Translations under genes and position numbers: made by a program
In this document: one piece after another, positions 22,676 through 34,000 of the stretch
How positions within the stretch are numbered: position 1 is the first letter of the stretch
Layout: each line of letters begins with the position of its first letter
Notes under the pieces: generated by a model
The model's database searches: none
The model's input: the letters and a program-made list of their open reading frames with translations, nothing else
Told to the model about the DNA's origin: nothing
NCBI GenBank assembly: GCA_963575745.1
Contig: CAUYUJ010017797.1
Span: 131,253-195,252 of the forward strand
Reading direction: 5' to 3'
Length of the DNA stretch: 64,000 nucleotides
From: Prorocentrum cordatum
Lineage: Eukaryota; Sar; Dinophyceae; Prorocentrales; Prorocentraceae

Positions 22676-23065
22676 ATGTTCGGGGCACTCGATTTTGAAA
22701 TCCCTGCGACACCTAAGGTGTTTGAAAGATTTCCGCATGAGCGCGCGACGACGCGCGCGCCTGCACGTCGTCCCGTTTTGTGCAAGGGGTTATTGCGACA
22801 GCACGCGCTTAAGGGCGTTCGAGCGATTTTGACGTGCGCGAGAGGCACGTTTGGAAGCATTTCATGAAACTGCTGACGAAACTTATGGTATTCTGAAGAA
22901 TATGCAAGAGCGCGAGCGTATTCTTTCTTGAAAATCATTATTGCGGAGCCATGCTTGTTTATGTTACTGGGGCACTCGATTTTGAAATCCTTACGAAACC
23001 TAAGGTTATTGAACGATTTCGGCATGCGCGCGCAACGACGCGCGCGTGTGCACGTCGTCCCATCT
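22676..23065 (-). repeat. Dimer of a ~290-bp hairpin-bearing dispersed repeat
   Basis: Two units start near 22686 and 22975. On the minus strand each reads a CGCGCGCGTCGT...CGCGC palindrome, GCATGCCGAAATC, a hairpin (AAATC...AAACCT...AGGTTTC...GATTTCAAAATCG) and then a TTCGCAATA...TTTTCAA block. The same dimer occurs in plus orientation inside each 7.26-kb tandem unit (45.5-45.96, 52.73-53.17, 60.02-60.44 kb). Confidence 0.65.
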
Positions 23066-23391
23066 GTTGCAAGGAACTCTTGAAAACTGATGATTCGTGA
23101 AAAACGAGTGCGTACGCATAGTACGACATTGCAACGCGCGGAAGGGGCCCCTGAAGTCATGGGGGGAGGGGGAGATCCGATTACTTTTCTAGAAAGGAAA
23201 AATCTACGCGGTTTGTTCTATGCGGTTCAACCTGTGCGGTGTACGGCGACGAGGGCGGCGACGGCGACAACATAGCAGCCAGACCGACAAACACGCCCAG
23301 TTCCCTTAGACAAACGAGCAAAACACCCTAAGTGCAAGCACCGTTTGGCAAGTGAGAATCACTAGGTGCAAGCACTGTCTGGGGAAGATGA

Positions 23392-24088
23392 TCCGCCGCC
23401 GTGCCCCCTGGCACGTTGAGACGTGGTAGGATGCCAAGCTGTGTCTGGCAGGGATTCTGCACTGCCCCCCCCCCTCCACCAGCATCCAGTCGCACGCATC
23501 CGTCCCTCTCCCGAGGCACCCCGGGCGGCCCGACGCCACCGTGGCGCTCTTCAGGGCATCCAAGACGCCCAAGATGGCTCGGCCCAAGCAGGCCATCAGA
23601 GGCTGCCGACGTGGCCCAAGATGCCTCCATGACGGCCCAAGATGGACTCAAAACGGCCCAAGAAGGCTCCAAGAGAACCTCAAGGAGCGCCCGAAGAAGC
23701 CAAGATCATTATGTGGCTGATGGGTCTTCGTATTCCAAACTTTCTGGGCTTCCGTCAGATCAAGAGGCCAAAGAAGCCTCCAAAATGATCCAAGATGGCC
23801 TCAAGACGGCCCACGAGGGCCTCAAAACGGCCCCACCCAAGACGGCCCTCAAGAGGACGACGGCCCAAAAAGTGCCCTCACACGGTCCGGGCCACCGAGG
23901 CGCCCCCAAGGCGCTGCCAAGAGACCCCCAAGAGGCTCCCAAGCGGCCCCAAAGAGACACCCACCAGGCTCCCAAAACCCTTCAAAAGGCCTGAGGTGTG
24001 CCACGTGACGGCCTCCCGTGAACCCTCGAATAGTCACCTCCAGAATGCTGGACTGGCACGGTGGCAGGACTTGCCGCAGGCAGCTGGA
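23392..24088 (+). mobile_element. Non-autonomous TIR element of the same family as the tandem gene's intron
   Basis: The left end, TCCGCCGCCGTGCC, is followed by ACGTGGTAGGATGCCAAGCT. This matches the left end of the gene intron at 47546 (TCCGCCACCGTGCC...GTCGTGGCAGAATGCCACAG). The right end, GAATGCTGGACTGGCACGGT then GGCAGGACTTGCCGCAGGCA and GCTGGA, matches the intron's right end at 49590-49634. The interior is AAGANGGCC-type repeat, like the intron interior at 47.7-48.2 kb, but there is no CAT microsatellite. An 11-bp direct repeat (GATCCGCCGCC) starts at 23390 and at 24087. No transposase is encoded, and I see no exon beside it. Confidence 0.65.
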
Positions 24089-25590
24089 TCCGCCGCCCCG
24101 TTGATTCATCACAGGGATGCCCGGCGTGCTGAACCCTTTCGGTTTTGTTTTTGGTTCTTTTTCCAAAAGAACTCCCCCTGGGGCTTCGGCGCGTCCCGCC
24201 TTCGGGTCCAAGACGACCAGAAATCTGCACAACGCCGCCTCCAAGACGGCCAAGATGACCCAAGATGGCCTCCAAGTTCGCCCAAGACGGAGAAGATGGC
24301 CCCAAGAGAGCCCAAGATGGCCTCAAGATGTTTCCAAGACGGCCCAAGATGCCCCCAAGATGGCCAAAGATGGCCTCAAGATGGCCCAATACGGCCCACG
24401 AGGCCCCCAAGACGACCGAATAGACCTCCAAGAGGGACCTCCAGGAAGGCCCGAATAGGTAAAAGTCCTTGATTTTCAATGGTTTTTGAAGGATTCTGGC
24501 TTTTCGGCTTTCCGACGGCCCAAGACAGTCCAAGAGGCTCCCAAGATGTCCCCTAAAAGCGTCAAAGAGGCCTCCAAGATGGCTCCCTGACGGCCCAAGA
24601 GGTCCCCAATACGGCATCAAGAGGGCCCCAAGACGGCCCAGGAGACCTCGAAGGCGCTCAAGATGGCCTCCAAGACGGCCCTGAAGGGCGCTAAGAAGGC
24701 CTCACGTCGGCCCAGGGAGGCCCCCCAGACGGCCTCCGACGAGTCAGGAGCGCCCAAGACGAAGGACAATTACACAACGGCCGCCCAGGCCCAAGGAGGC
24801 CCCAAAGAGGCCTCGAAGAGGCCCCCAAGAAGCTCACAGCAGGCCAGCAGGCCCCAAGGGTGCCCCAAGAGACCCCCAAGAAGCCTCATCCTCCTACTCT
24901 TGCCCTCTTCCTCTTCCTCTTCATGTTCATTATCCCCCAAATGTTCCCCGAAAGCTTTCCAAACCGACTCGGGGAACTCATGGTCCGACAGCTTGGCCAA
25001 GCTCTAGCCCAACTCTCGGCCACATAATTACCGTAGGCGCTTCCCCAAAAGGCAGGGGCGGCGGTGATTCGCCGTAGGCGTCTTCGATACAAGTGGCACG
25101 TGTGCCATGGCTCTTGCGCAAAAAGGAAGGGGGAGGAGGAGGAGGTGGAGGAGGAGGGGGGAAGAGGGGGCCAGACATCGCAGAAGGAGTGAACAAACAG
25201 GGCCGCAAGAGGAGGTTCAGAGGGCGAGCTCGAAGAGACGTCAAGGGGCGCCCCCCGCAAGATGGACCCAAAGACCTTTAACAGGCTCCCAGGAAACCTC
25301 CAACAGACACCCGAGAAGCCTACAGAGGGTTCCAAGAGGAGGCCTCCAGGGTCCAAGGAGGGCCGGAAGAAATTACTCTGGTGACCTAGCTGTTGGAGGC
25401 TCGCGGTGCAAAGTGCGTTGCGGCCTTGTGCTGGGAACGCTTGTCTACGGCAGGCGTTTTGCACACAGTCTGTCGGGTGTATTCTCAGGGGCCGGCTACG
25501 CGCCACTTGAATAGGGGCCTCTCCCACAGTCCAGACTTCCGGCCCGAGCCGTTTCGCTCGCTCACACCGGAGCGTTCAGGAGTGGGGAGG
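24089..25590. repeat. AAGATGGCC-type low-complexity repeat, then unassigned DNA
   Basis: 24230-24880 repeats variations of CCAAGATGGCC(T)CC at roughly 10-12-bp intervals, as also seen inside the TIR elements. 25130-25175 is GGAGG-rich. 25260-25590 shows no gene. Confidence 0.6.
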
Positions 25591-27140
25591 CCCCACTGGT
25601 GGGGGCGCTGGGGGCCACTGGGGGGCGCTGGGGAGGTCCCACTGGGGAGGGGAGGGGGGGCAGGGGAGGCCCCACTGGGGGGCGCTGGGGGCCACTGGGG
25701 GCGCTGGGAGGTCCAATGGGGGGGGGCGGGGTTGCATCGTCCCACCCCCCCCCCCTGAAAAATAAAATCGTCGGGCGGAGGGGGCACTGGGCCGGTGGGG
25801 GGGGCCCACTGGGGGGCGCTGGGGACACTGGGGGCGCTGGGGAAAGTCCCACTGGTAGGGGGGAAGGGGTTGCGTCGCGAAAAATTAAATAGTCGGGGCG
25901 GAGGGGCACTGGGAGTTCCCACTGGGGGGGGGGTGGGGGGGGGGGTGCGTCGCGAAAAATTAAATCGTCGGGGCGGAGGGGGCACTGGGCGCGGCTGGGG
26001 AGGCCCCACTGGGGGGCGCTGGGGGCCACTCGGGGGCGCTGGGGAGGTCCCACTGGGGGGGGGGGGGTGCGTCGCGAAAGATAAAATCGTCGGGGCGGAG
26101 GGGGCACTGGGCGCGGCTGGGGGGGCCCGACTGGGGGGCGCCGGGGACCACTGGGGGGCGCTGGGGAGGCCCCACTGGGAGGGGGGAGGGGGTGGTCGCG
26201 AAAAATAAAATCGTCGGGGCGGAGGGGGCACTGGGCGCGGCTGGGGAGGCCCCACTGGGGGGCGCTGGGGACCACTGGGGGGCGCTGGGGAGGTCCCACT
26301 GGGAGGGAGGGAGGGATGCGTCGCGAAAAATAAAATCGTCGGGGCGGAGGGGGCACTGGGCGCGGCTGGGGGGGCCCCACTGGGGGGCGCTGGGGACCAC
26401 TGGGGGGCGCTGGGGAGGTCCCACTGGGGGGGGGGAAGGTGTGCGCCGCGAAAAATGAAATCGTCGGGGCGGAGGGGGCACTGGGCGCGGCTGGGGAGGC
26501 CCCACTGGGGGGCGCTGGGGACCACTGGGGAGCGCTGGGGAGGTCCCACTGGGGGAGGGGAGGGGGGCGTCGCGAAGAAAAAAACCGTCGGAGCGGAAGG
26601 GGCACTGGGCGCGGCGGGGGAAGCCCTCGCCCCGACGGAGGGGGAAGGGAGTGCGTCCCCCGCCCCCCCGAAAAAATTAAATTCGTTAGGTGCGGAAGTG
26701 GGCACTGGGCGCGGCTGGGGAGGCCCCACTGGGGGGCGCTGGGGACCACTGGGGGGCGCTGGGGAGGTCCCACTGGGGGGAGGAGGGGTGCGTCGCGAAA
26801 AATTCAATCGTCGGCGCGGATGGGGGCACTGGGCGCGGCTGGGGAGGCCCGACTGGGGGGCGCTGGGGGCCTCTTGGGGGCGCTGGGGAGGTCCCACTGG
26901 GGGTGGGGGGAGGGGCGCGTCGCGAAACATTAAATCGTCGGGGCGGAGGGGGCACTGGGCGCGGCTGGGGAGGCCCCACTGGGGGGCGCTGGGGACCACT
27001 GGGGAGCGCCGGGGAGGTCCCACTGGGGGGGGAGGGGTGCGTCGCGAAACATAAAATCGCCGGGGCGGAGGTCCCACTGGGGGGCGCTGTGGGCAGAAGT
27101 CCCGCTGGGGGAGGGGTGCGTCGCGAAAAATAAAACGGTC
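25591..27140. repeat. ~121-bp tandem array, about 13 units
   Basis: Each unit has GCGTCGCGAAAAATAAAATC, then GTCGGGGCGGAGGGGGCACT, GGGCGCGGCTGGGGAGGCCC and repeated CACTGGGGGGCGCTGGGG. It is G-rich on the plus strand, so Pro-rich frames (PPSGPQRPPVGPPQ) open on the minus strand; I treat them as artefacts. The unit starting near 26680 carries a T insertion in the AT block. Confidence 0.9.
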
Positions 27141-27744
27141 GGAGCTCTAGACACCCTGTGCAAGAGAACAAGGATGGGGGTACGTGTGTTACAACATAGC
27201 TCTGCTTGCATTCAAAAATAAACTTTTGACTGAATCCCTGGCTCTCGAGGAGCACGGGACAACCACAGGACAATCGCGGAACAGACCACAAGACAGCCCA
27301 CGGGACAACAGCAAGACAACCACGGGGGCAACGCGCGAGGCACAGGGGGCAATCTGCTGAAATGCCTCCCACAAGGCAGTCACACACCCTCGCCTCGCCC
27401 ACACGCACGGCACGTACCAAAAGCGATGTTCTGGTCTAAGTCTCTTCGTTCTCGCCCCCAACCTTCGCTTTGTCATCGCCATCACTATTACCACCGCCGC
27501 CGCCGCCACCATGCCATCATCCCCGTCCTTGTCATAGTCCTTCTCCTTCTCCTCCTCCTTCTCCTCCTCACATTCCTCTGTGTAGTCCCACTTCGCTCTG
27601 CTGCTTACCAATCGCTCGCCGATTCGACCATCGCGCCCAGGGGAACCAAGATTTTTCCACACACACACACACACAAAACAAATCAGCCTTGCGAAGAACC
27701 CAACCATATGCAGTTGTCAGTACCGCAGCTGCGGGTTTCATCTT
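27141..27744. other. Spacer with CT-rich and (CA)n tracts, no gene
   Basis: 27535-27575 is CTCCTC-rich, and 27660-27676 is (AC)n. No coding evidence. Confidence 0.4.
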
Positions 27745-29150
27745 CAGTGGAACTCCCCATAGGACCACGGAACGTGTGAGGGGTGTGCCGAGATGGGTGC
27801 CACTGGGGCATTCGGTGAAGCTCCCTATGGGGACATGAAACACGCGCGGGGCGTGCCGAAATGGGTGGCGGAAACGCATGTGAGGGCCGCCGCTGGGGCC
27901 TCCAGTGGAGTTCCCTTTGGGTCCCCGAAACATGATGCTGCTGCGGGGGGGGGGGCCGGGATGGGTGGCGGAGACGCATGTAAGCGCCGCTACTGGGGCC
28001 TTCTGTGGAGCTCCCTATGGGGCCACGAAGCGCGTGAGGGGTGTACTGGGATGTGTGGCGGGGACGCATATGGGCGCCGCCACTGAGGCCTTCGGTGCAG
28101 CTCCCTATGGGGCCACGAAACGTGTGAGGGGTGTGCCGAATTGGGTGCGGGTGGTGACGCATGCGGGCGGTGCCAGTGGGGCCTTCGGTGGAGCTCACTA
28201 TGGGGCCACGAAACCTGTTGTTGTGAGGGGCGTGCCAGGATGGGTGGCGGGGGCGCGTGTGAGCGCGGCCGCTGGGGCTTTCGGTGGAGCTCCTATGGGG
28301 CCACGGAACGTGTGAGGGGTGTGCCCAATTGGGTGGGTGTGGGTGACGCATGTGAGCGCCGCCACTGGGGCCTCCGGTGGATGATGGGGCCACGAAACCT
28401 GTGAAGGATGTGCCGAAATGGGTGTGCGGGACGCATGCGCATGTGAGCGCCGCCACTGGGGCCTTCGGCGGGGCTCCTTATGGAGCCACGAAACGTGTGA
28501 GGGGTGTGCCGAATTGGGTGTGGGTGACGCATGCGGGCGGCAGCACTGGGGCCTTCGGTGGAGCTCCCTATGGAGGCACGAACCCGAAACGTTTCGGTGT
28601 GACGGGGTGTGCCGAAATGTGTGGGGGTGACGCATGCGGGCGCAATGGGGACTGGGCCTTCACGGGGAGCTCCCTATGGAGCACGAAGCGTGTGTGGGGT
28701 GTGCCGAAATGGGTGTGGGTGACGCATGCGGCCGCGGGCACTGGGGCCTTCGGTGGAGCTCCCTATGGAGCCACGAAGCGTGTGAGGGGTGTGCCGAAAT
28801 GGGTGTGGGTGACGCATGCGGGCGCGGGCACTGAGGCCTTCGGTGGAGCTCCCTATGGAGCCACGAAGCGTGTGAGGAGTGTGCCGAAATGGGTGTGAGT
28901 GACGCATGCGGGCGCGGACACTAAGGCCTTCGGTGGAGCTCCTTATAAAGCCACGAAACGTGTGAGGGGTGTGCCGAAATGGGTGTGGGTGACGCATGCG
29001 GGCGCGGGCACTGGGGCCTTCGGTGGAGCTCCCTATGGAGCCACGAACGTGTGAGGGGTGTGCCGAAATGGGTGTGGGTGACGCATGCGGGCGCTGGCAC
29101 TGGGGCCTTCGGTGGAGCTCCCTATGGAGCCACGAAGCGGTGTACTGGGT
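27745..29150. repeat. 90-bp tandem array, second copy (related to 1.1-3.1 kb)
   Basis: The unit contains CTTCGGTGGAGCTCCCTATG, GAGCCACGAAGCGTGTGAGG, GGTGTGCCGAAATGGGTGTG and GGTGACGCATGCGGGCG. It has the same period and shared core as the first array. Its right half is more homogeneous than its left half. Confidence 0.9.
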
Positions 29151-29310
29151 GGGTGAAAAGGAGAGGAGGAGAGGAGGGGAGGAGAGGAGGAGAGGAGAGG
29201 AGAGGAGAGGAGAGGAGAGGAGAGGAGAGGAGAGGAGAGGAGAGGAGAGGAACGCGGGGAACCGTCTCTTCAAAACGAGGACCCAACACCACAGGATGGT
29301 TGGGAAAAAG
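29151..29310 (-). repeat. Hairpin plus pyrimidine-tract module, copy d (minus orientation)
   Basis: 29158-29250 is a GAGGA purine tract. 29265-29305 is CAAAACGAGGACCCAACACC followed by ACAGGATGGTTGGGAAAAA, the reverse complement of the hairpin module. Confidence 0.75.
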
Positions 29311-29675
29311 AAGACCTTTCGAGAAGCCTCACACAACGCACACATCAGCTGGCACTGCGAGACAACTCGACCAGAACGAGGAGGCAGAAGGACGAGGACA
29401 AGGGACAACGGAGAGTAGGCATCAGCGTGGTTGCCAAAAGTGGCTGCCACGATTGCCGCTGCTTCACACCTCGGCGAAGGCCACAAGTAAGAAGCCATCT
29501 ATATTCGCTCATCTCCAGACCCATCAGGGGGTGCTCCTTGACCAGAGGGTCCGAGGCGCACCCGGCCGCGCCGACGAGAGGCACCCGGGAGGCCCATTGA
29601 GAGGCGGAACAAAAAAAAGAAGGGCAATATGCCTCTCTCCTCGAGGCCCAGGTGCAGGAGGGCGACGAAATCTAT
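29311..29675. other. Spacer, no gene recognised
   Basis: Non-repetitive. A possible frameshifted continuation of the next feature lies at about 29590-29675 (minus; DYIDFVALLHLGLEERGIL). Confidence 0.3.
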
Positions 29676-29677
29676 AT

Positions 29678-29940
29678 AATCCATTGCTCCCTGGCCAGGC
29701 CCATCCTGAACCGGGCAGCGGCGTATACGCTACGCCCTTCTAGCTTCGCCAGCAGCGGCGTATACACAGCTCCGGGAAGGGCCCAGCCAAAGTTTTCGTC
29801 GCGCGATGCAGCGTCCTCTGGGTCGTAGAAGGAGGCGATCTTGAGGTCCTTCGCGACCTCTGGGGGCGACGAGAGGCGAGGGCCAGGCGGACCAGGACGC
29901 ACGCACGGCGCCGGCTCTCGCCCTGCGCACGCCCCCTCTG
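29678..29940 (-). CDS. Possible internal exon of an unrecognised protein, starting exactly at a TIR end
   Basis: The minus strand immediately after GGCACGGTGGCGGA (29954 down to 29941) opens a non-repetitive frame of about 87 codons. It includes EVAKDLKIASFYDPEDAAS, RDENFGWALPGAVYTPLLAK and LEGRSVYAAARFRMGLAREQ, ending at QWII then TAG. Another frame continues with DYIDFVALLHLGLEERG, which would need a 1-base shift or a splice. I do not recognise the family. The mixed composition (Phe, Tyr, Trp, Asp, Lys) contrasts with the biased frames around it and is the main support. It may instead be a pseudo-exon or chance. No partner exon was found. Confidence 0.3.
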
Positions 29941-29954
29941 TCCGCCACCGTGCC
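29941..29954 (-). repeat. TIR-like end of an intron-type element
   Basis: TCCGCCACCGTGCC on the plus strand, identical to the left end of the tandem gene introns at 47546, 54809 and 62001. No clear matching right end was found to the right of it. Confidence 0.5.
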
Positions 29955-31039
29955 CGCACTCCAACAGGGGAAGGAAGAGCCCTGGAGATCTAGTCAAGCC
30001 AGGGCACTGGTGAGCACATCATCTCTACAAGAAGGGGGCTCTCGGTTTGGGGTGAGGCCCCTGGACAAACGACTGAGATCCTCGGCCCCCGCCTTGGTGG
30101 GGGCCACTGGGAGGACATTCCTTGCTCAAGTCGCGCACGTTCATCATGCCAAAACGCCTGCAAGTTCCACATGACAAAATGCCACAGGAGGGGGAGTGGA
30201 GAGGGACGCGGAGAAAGGAAGGAGGAGGAGCACTTGGTCGGGCGCGGGCTAAAATCGAGCGCTCGCTTCCTGACAAAACAATCGGGAAACGCAACGAAGA
30301 AGGAACCGACGGGGGCCCGAAAGGCGAACGAACCGATGGCCAACGGAAGACACGAGCGGAGGACTGACCGAGGAGGAACCGACGCCCGAAACCACGCAGG
30401 GACACGAAAGCAATCAAGCAGCACAATTAAAACAGCGCAACCACACTGCAGACTGGAGGAAGAGCGGGAGAAAGAGGGAGGGAGTGTGACAAGTCTTACC
30501 AGATGTCTGGAAGGGCGCCCATGGATTTTGGAGGGCGACCCCCTTCTCGACGCGACCACCCTTTGAAAACAATGGTCTCCCCGGCGCCCTCGTCGTGCCT
30601 GGTGAGGCCTTGACACGGCCCAGGAAAGCTTGAACATGCCCGAAGACCAGCCCAAGGCGGCTTAACAACGCCTCAGAGGCTCCAAGATGTCCGCGTGAGG
30701 CCTGAAGAGGCCGCAGCAGAAGCCCCCAAGAGACGCCCAAATAGATCTCAAGCGAGGCCCGAAGATGCAACAAACCATGAGCAACCCTGCGCGACCCCAA
30801 ATCCGCCACAGTGCCACGAAGCATTGACTGGAATGTCCCCAGGTCCTTCGAATTCCTTGCATCGGAGGTTAGGGGGTGTGAACGGAAATGGCCCCAACTG
30901 GGAAATCGGTTTCGGTTTCGGTTAATGTCGTGCGTGCGGGCGAGGCGAAGCTGCGCGAGTTCCTGCAGCTGTAGAGGCCACATGGAGCCCAAAAGGTCGC
31001 CCGCCCCCCCGCCCCCCGGGGCCGGGCGCGGCCCCCCAT
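29955..31039. other. No gene; includes AAGANGGCC-type repeat at 30590-30780
   Basis: If 29941 is a true element end, this DNA would be element interior; 30590-30780 carries the same low-complexity repeat found in the TIR elements. The rest is unassigned. Confidence 0.4.
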
Positions 31040-34000
31040 GGTTGTCCCGCGGGTTGTCTTGATGGTTGTCCCGATGGTTGTCTCGATGGTTGTCCCGGTG
31101 GGTGTCCCGACGGTTGTCCCGATGGTGTTGTCCCGATGGTAGTCCCGATGGTTGTCCCGATGGTGTTGTCCCGATGGCGTTGTCCCGATGGCGTTGTCCC
31201 GATGGTGTTGTCCCGATGGCGTTGTCCCGATGGCGTTGTCCCGATGGTGTTGTCCCGATGGTTGTCCCGATGGTTGTCCCGATGGTTGTCCGATGGGTGT
31301 CTCGATGGTTGTCCCGATGGTTGTCCCGATGGTTGTCCCGATGGTTGCCCCGATGGTTGTCCCGATAGTTGTCCCAGTGGGTGTCCCGATGGTGGTTGTC
31401 CCGATGGTGGTTGTCCCGATGGATATCCCGATGGTTGTCCCAGTGGGTGTCCCGATGGTTGTCCCGATGGTTGTCCCGATGGTTGCCCCGATGGTTGTCC
31501 TGATGGTTGTCCCGATGGTTGTCCCGATGGTTGTCCCGGTGGGTGTCCCGACGGTTGTCCCGATGGTATTGTCCCGATGGATGTCCCGATGGTAGTCCCG
31601 ATGGTTGTCCCGATGGTGTTGTCCCGATGGTGTTGTCCCGATGGTGTTGTCCCGATGGTTGTCCCGATGGTTGTCCCGATGGGTGTCCGATGGGTGTCCC
31701 GATGGTTGTCCCGATGGTTGTCCCGATGGTTGTCCCGATGGTTTCCTGATGGTTGTCCGATTTGTGGTTGTCCCGATGGGGTTGTTTTGCCCCGATGGAT
31801 ATCCGATGGTTGTCCCTATGTGGGGTGTCCCGGATGGTTGTCCCGATGGTATGTCCCGATGGTTGCCCCGATGGTTTGTCTGATGGTTGTCCCGTGGTTG
31901 TTCACGATGGTTGTCGGTGGTGTCCCGAAGGTATGTCCCGATGGTTGCCCAGATGGTTGTCCCGGATGGTAGTCCCGATGGTTGTCCCGATGGTGTTGTT
32001 CCGATGATATTCCTGGTCCCGATGGTGGCCCCCCTATGGAATGTCCCGATGGGGTGTCCGATGGGTGTCCCGATGGCTGTCCCGATGGTTGCCCCGATGG
32101 TGCGCCCGATGGTTGTCCCGATGGGTGTCCCGATGGGTGTCCCGATGGGTGTCCCGATGGTTGTCTGGACGGTTGTCCCGATGGTGGTTCCGATGGTGTT
32201 GCCCCGATGGTGTTGTCCCGACGGTTGTCCCGATGGTGTTGCCCCGATGGTGTTGTCCCGATGGCTGTCCCGATGGTGTTGTCCCGATGGTGGTCCCGAT
32301 GTTGTCCCGATGGGTTGTCCTGATAGTTGTCCGATGGTGTTGTCCCGATGGTGGTTGTCCCGATGGATATCCCGATGGTTGTCCCAGTGGGTGTCCCGAT
32401 GGTGGTTGTCCCGATGGTGGTTGTCCCGATGGATATCCCGATGGTTGTCCCAGTGGGTGTCCCGATGGTTGTCCCGATGGTTGTCCCGATGGATGGTTGT
32501 CCTGATGGTTGTCCCGATGGTTGTCCCGATGGTTGTCCCGGTGGGTGTCCCGACGGTTGTCCCGATGGTATTGTCCGATGGATGTCCCGATGGTAGTCCG
32601 ATGGTTGTCCCGATGGTGTTGTCCCGATGGTGTTGTCCCGATGGTGTTGTCCCGATGGTTGTCCCGATGGTTGTCCCGATGGGTGTCCGATGGGTGTCCC
32701 GATGGTTGTCCCGATGGTTGTCCCGATGGTTGTCCCGATGCTTGTCCCGATGGTTGTCCCGATGGTTGTCCTGATGGTTGTCCCGATGGTGGTTGTCCCG
32801 ATGGTGGTTGTCCCGATGGATATCCCGATGGTTGTCCCAGTGGGTGTCCCGATGGTTGTCTCGATGGTTGTCCCGATGGTTGCCCCGATGGTTGTCCTGA
32901 TGGTTGTCCCGATGGTTGTCCCGATGGTTGTCCCGGTGGGTGTCCCGACGGTTGTCCCGATGGTTGCCCAGATGGTTGTCCCGATGGTAGTCCCGATGGT
33001 TGTCCCGATGGTGTTGTCCCGATGGTATTGTCCCGATGGTGTTGTCCCGATGGATGTCCCGATGGGTGTCCGATGGGTGTCCCGATGGTGGTTGTCCCGA
33101 TGGTTGTCCCGATGGTTGTCCCGATGGTTGCCCCGATGGTTGTCCCGATGGTTGTCCTGATAGTTGTCCCGATGGTGGTTGTCCCGATGGTGGTTGTCCC
33201 GATGGATATCCCGATGGTTGTCCCAGTGGGTGTCCCGATGATTGTCCCGATGGTTGTCCCGATGGTTGCCCCGATGGTTGTCCTGATGGTTGTCCCGATG
33301 GTTGTCCCGATGGTGGCTGTCCCGATGGATTCCCGATGATTGTCCCGGTGGTTGCCCCGATGGTTGTCCCGATGGTTGTCCCGATGGTTGCCCCGATGGT
33401 TGTCCCGATGGTTGTCCCGATGGTTGTCCCGATGGTTGTCCCGATGGTTGTCCCGATGGTTGTCCCGACGGTTGTCCCGATGGTTGTCCCGATGGTTGTC
33501 CCGATGGGTGTCCGATGGGTGTCTCGATGGTTGTCCCGACGGTTGTCCCGTTGGTGTTGTCCCGATGGTGTTGTCCCGATGGTTGTCACGTTTGGTTGTC
33601 CCGATGGGTGTCCCGATGGTTGTCCCGATGGTCGTCCCGATGGTTGTCCCGATGGTTGCCCCGATGGTTGTCCTGATGGTTGTCCTGATGGTTGTCCCGA
33701 TAGATGTCCCGATGGTGGCTGTCCCGATGGATGTCCCGATGGTTGTCCCGATGGTTGTCCCGATGGTTGTCCCGATCATTGTCCCGACGGCCGCCCGATG
33801 GTTGTCCCGATGGTTGTCCCAATGAGTGTCCCGATGGGTGTCCCGATGGTTGTCTCGATGGTTGTCCCGATGGTTGTCCCGATGTTGTCCCGATGGTGTT
33901 GTCCCGATGGTGTTGTCCCCATGGTGTTGTCCCGATGGTTGTCCCGATGGTTGTCGCGATGGTGTTGTCACGATGGGTGTCCGATGGTTGTCCCGATGGT

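Noticed and set aside
25485-27077. 530-residue Pro-rich minus frame
   Set aside because: It is the translation of the G-rich 121-bp satellite; overlapping frames are equally open.
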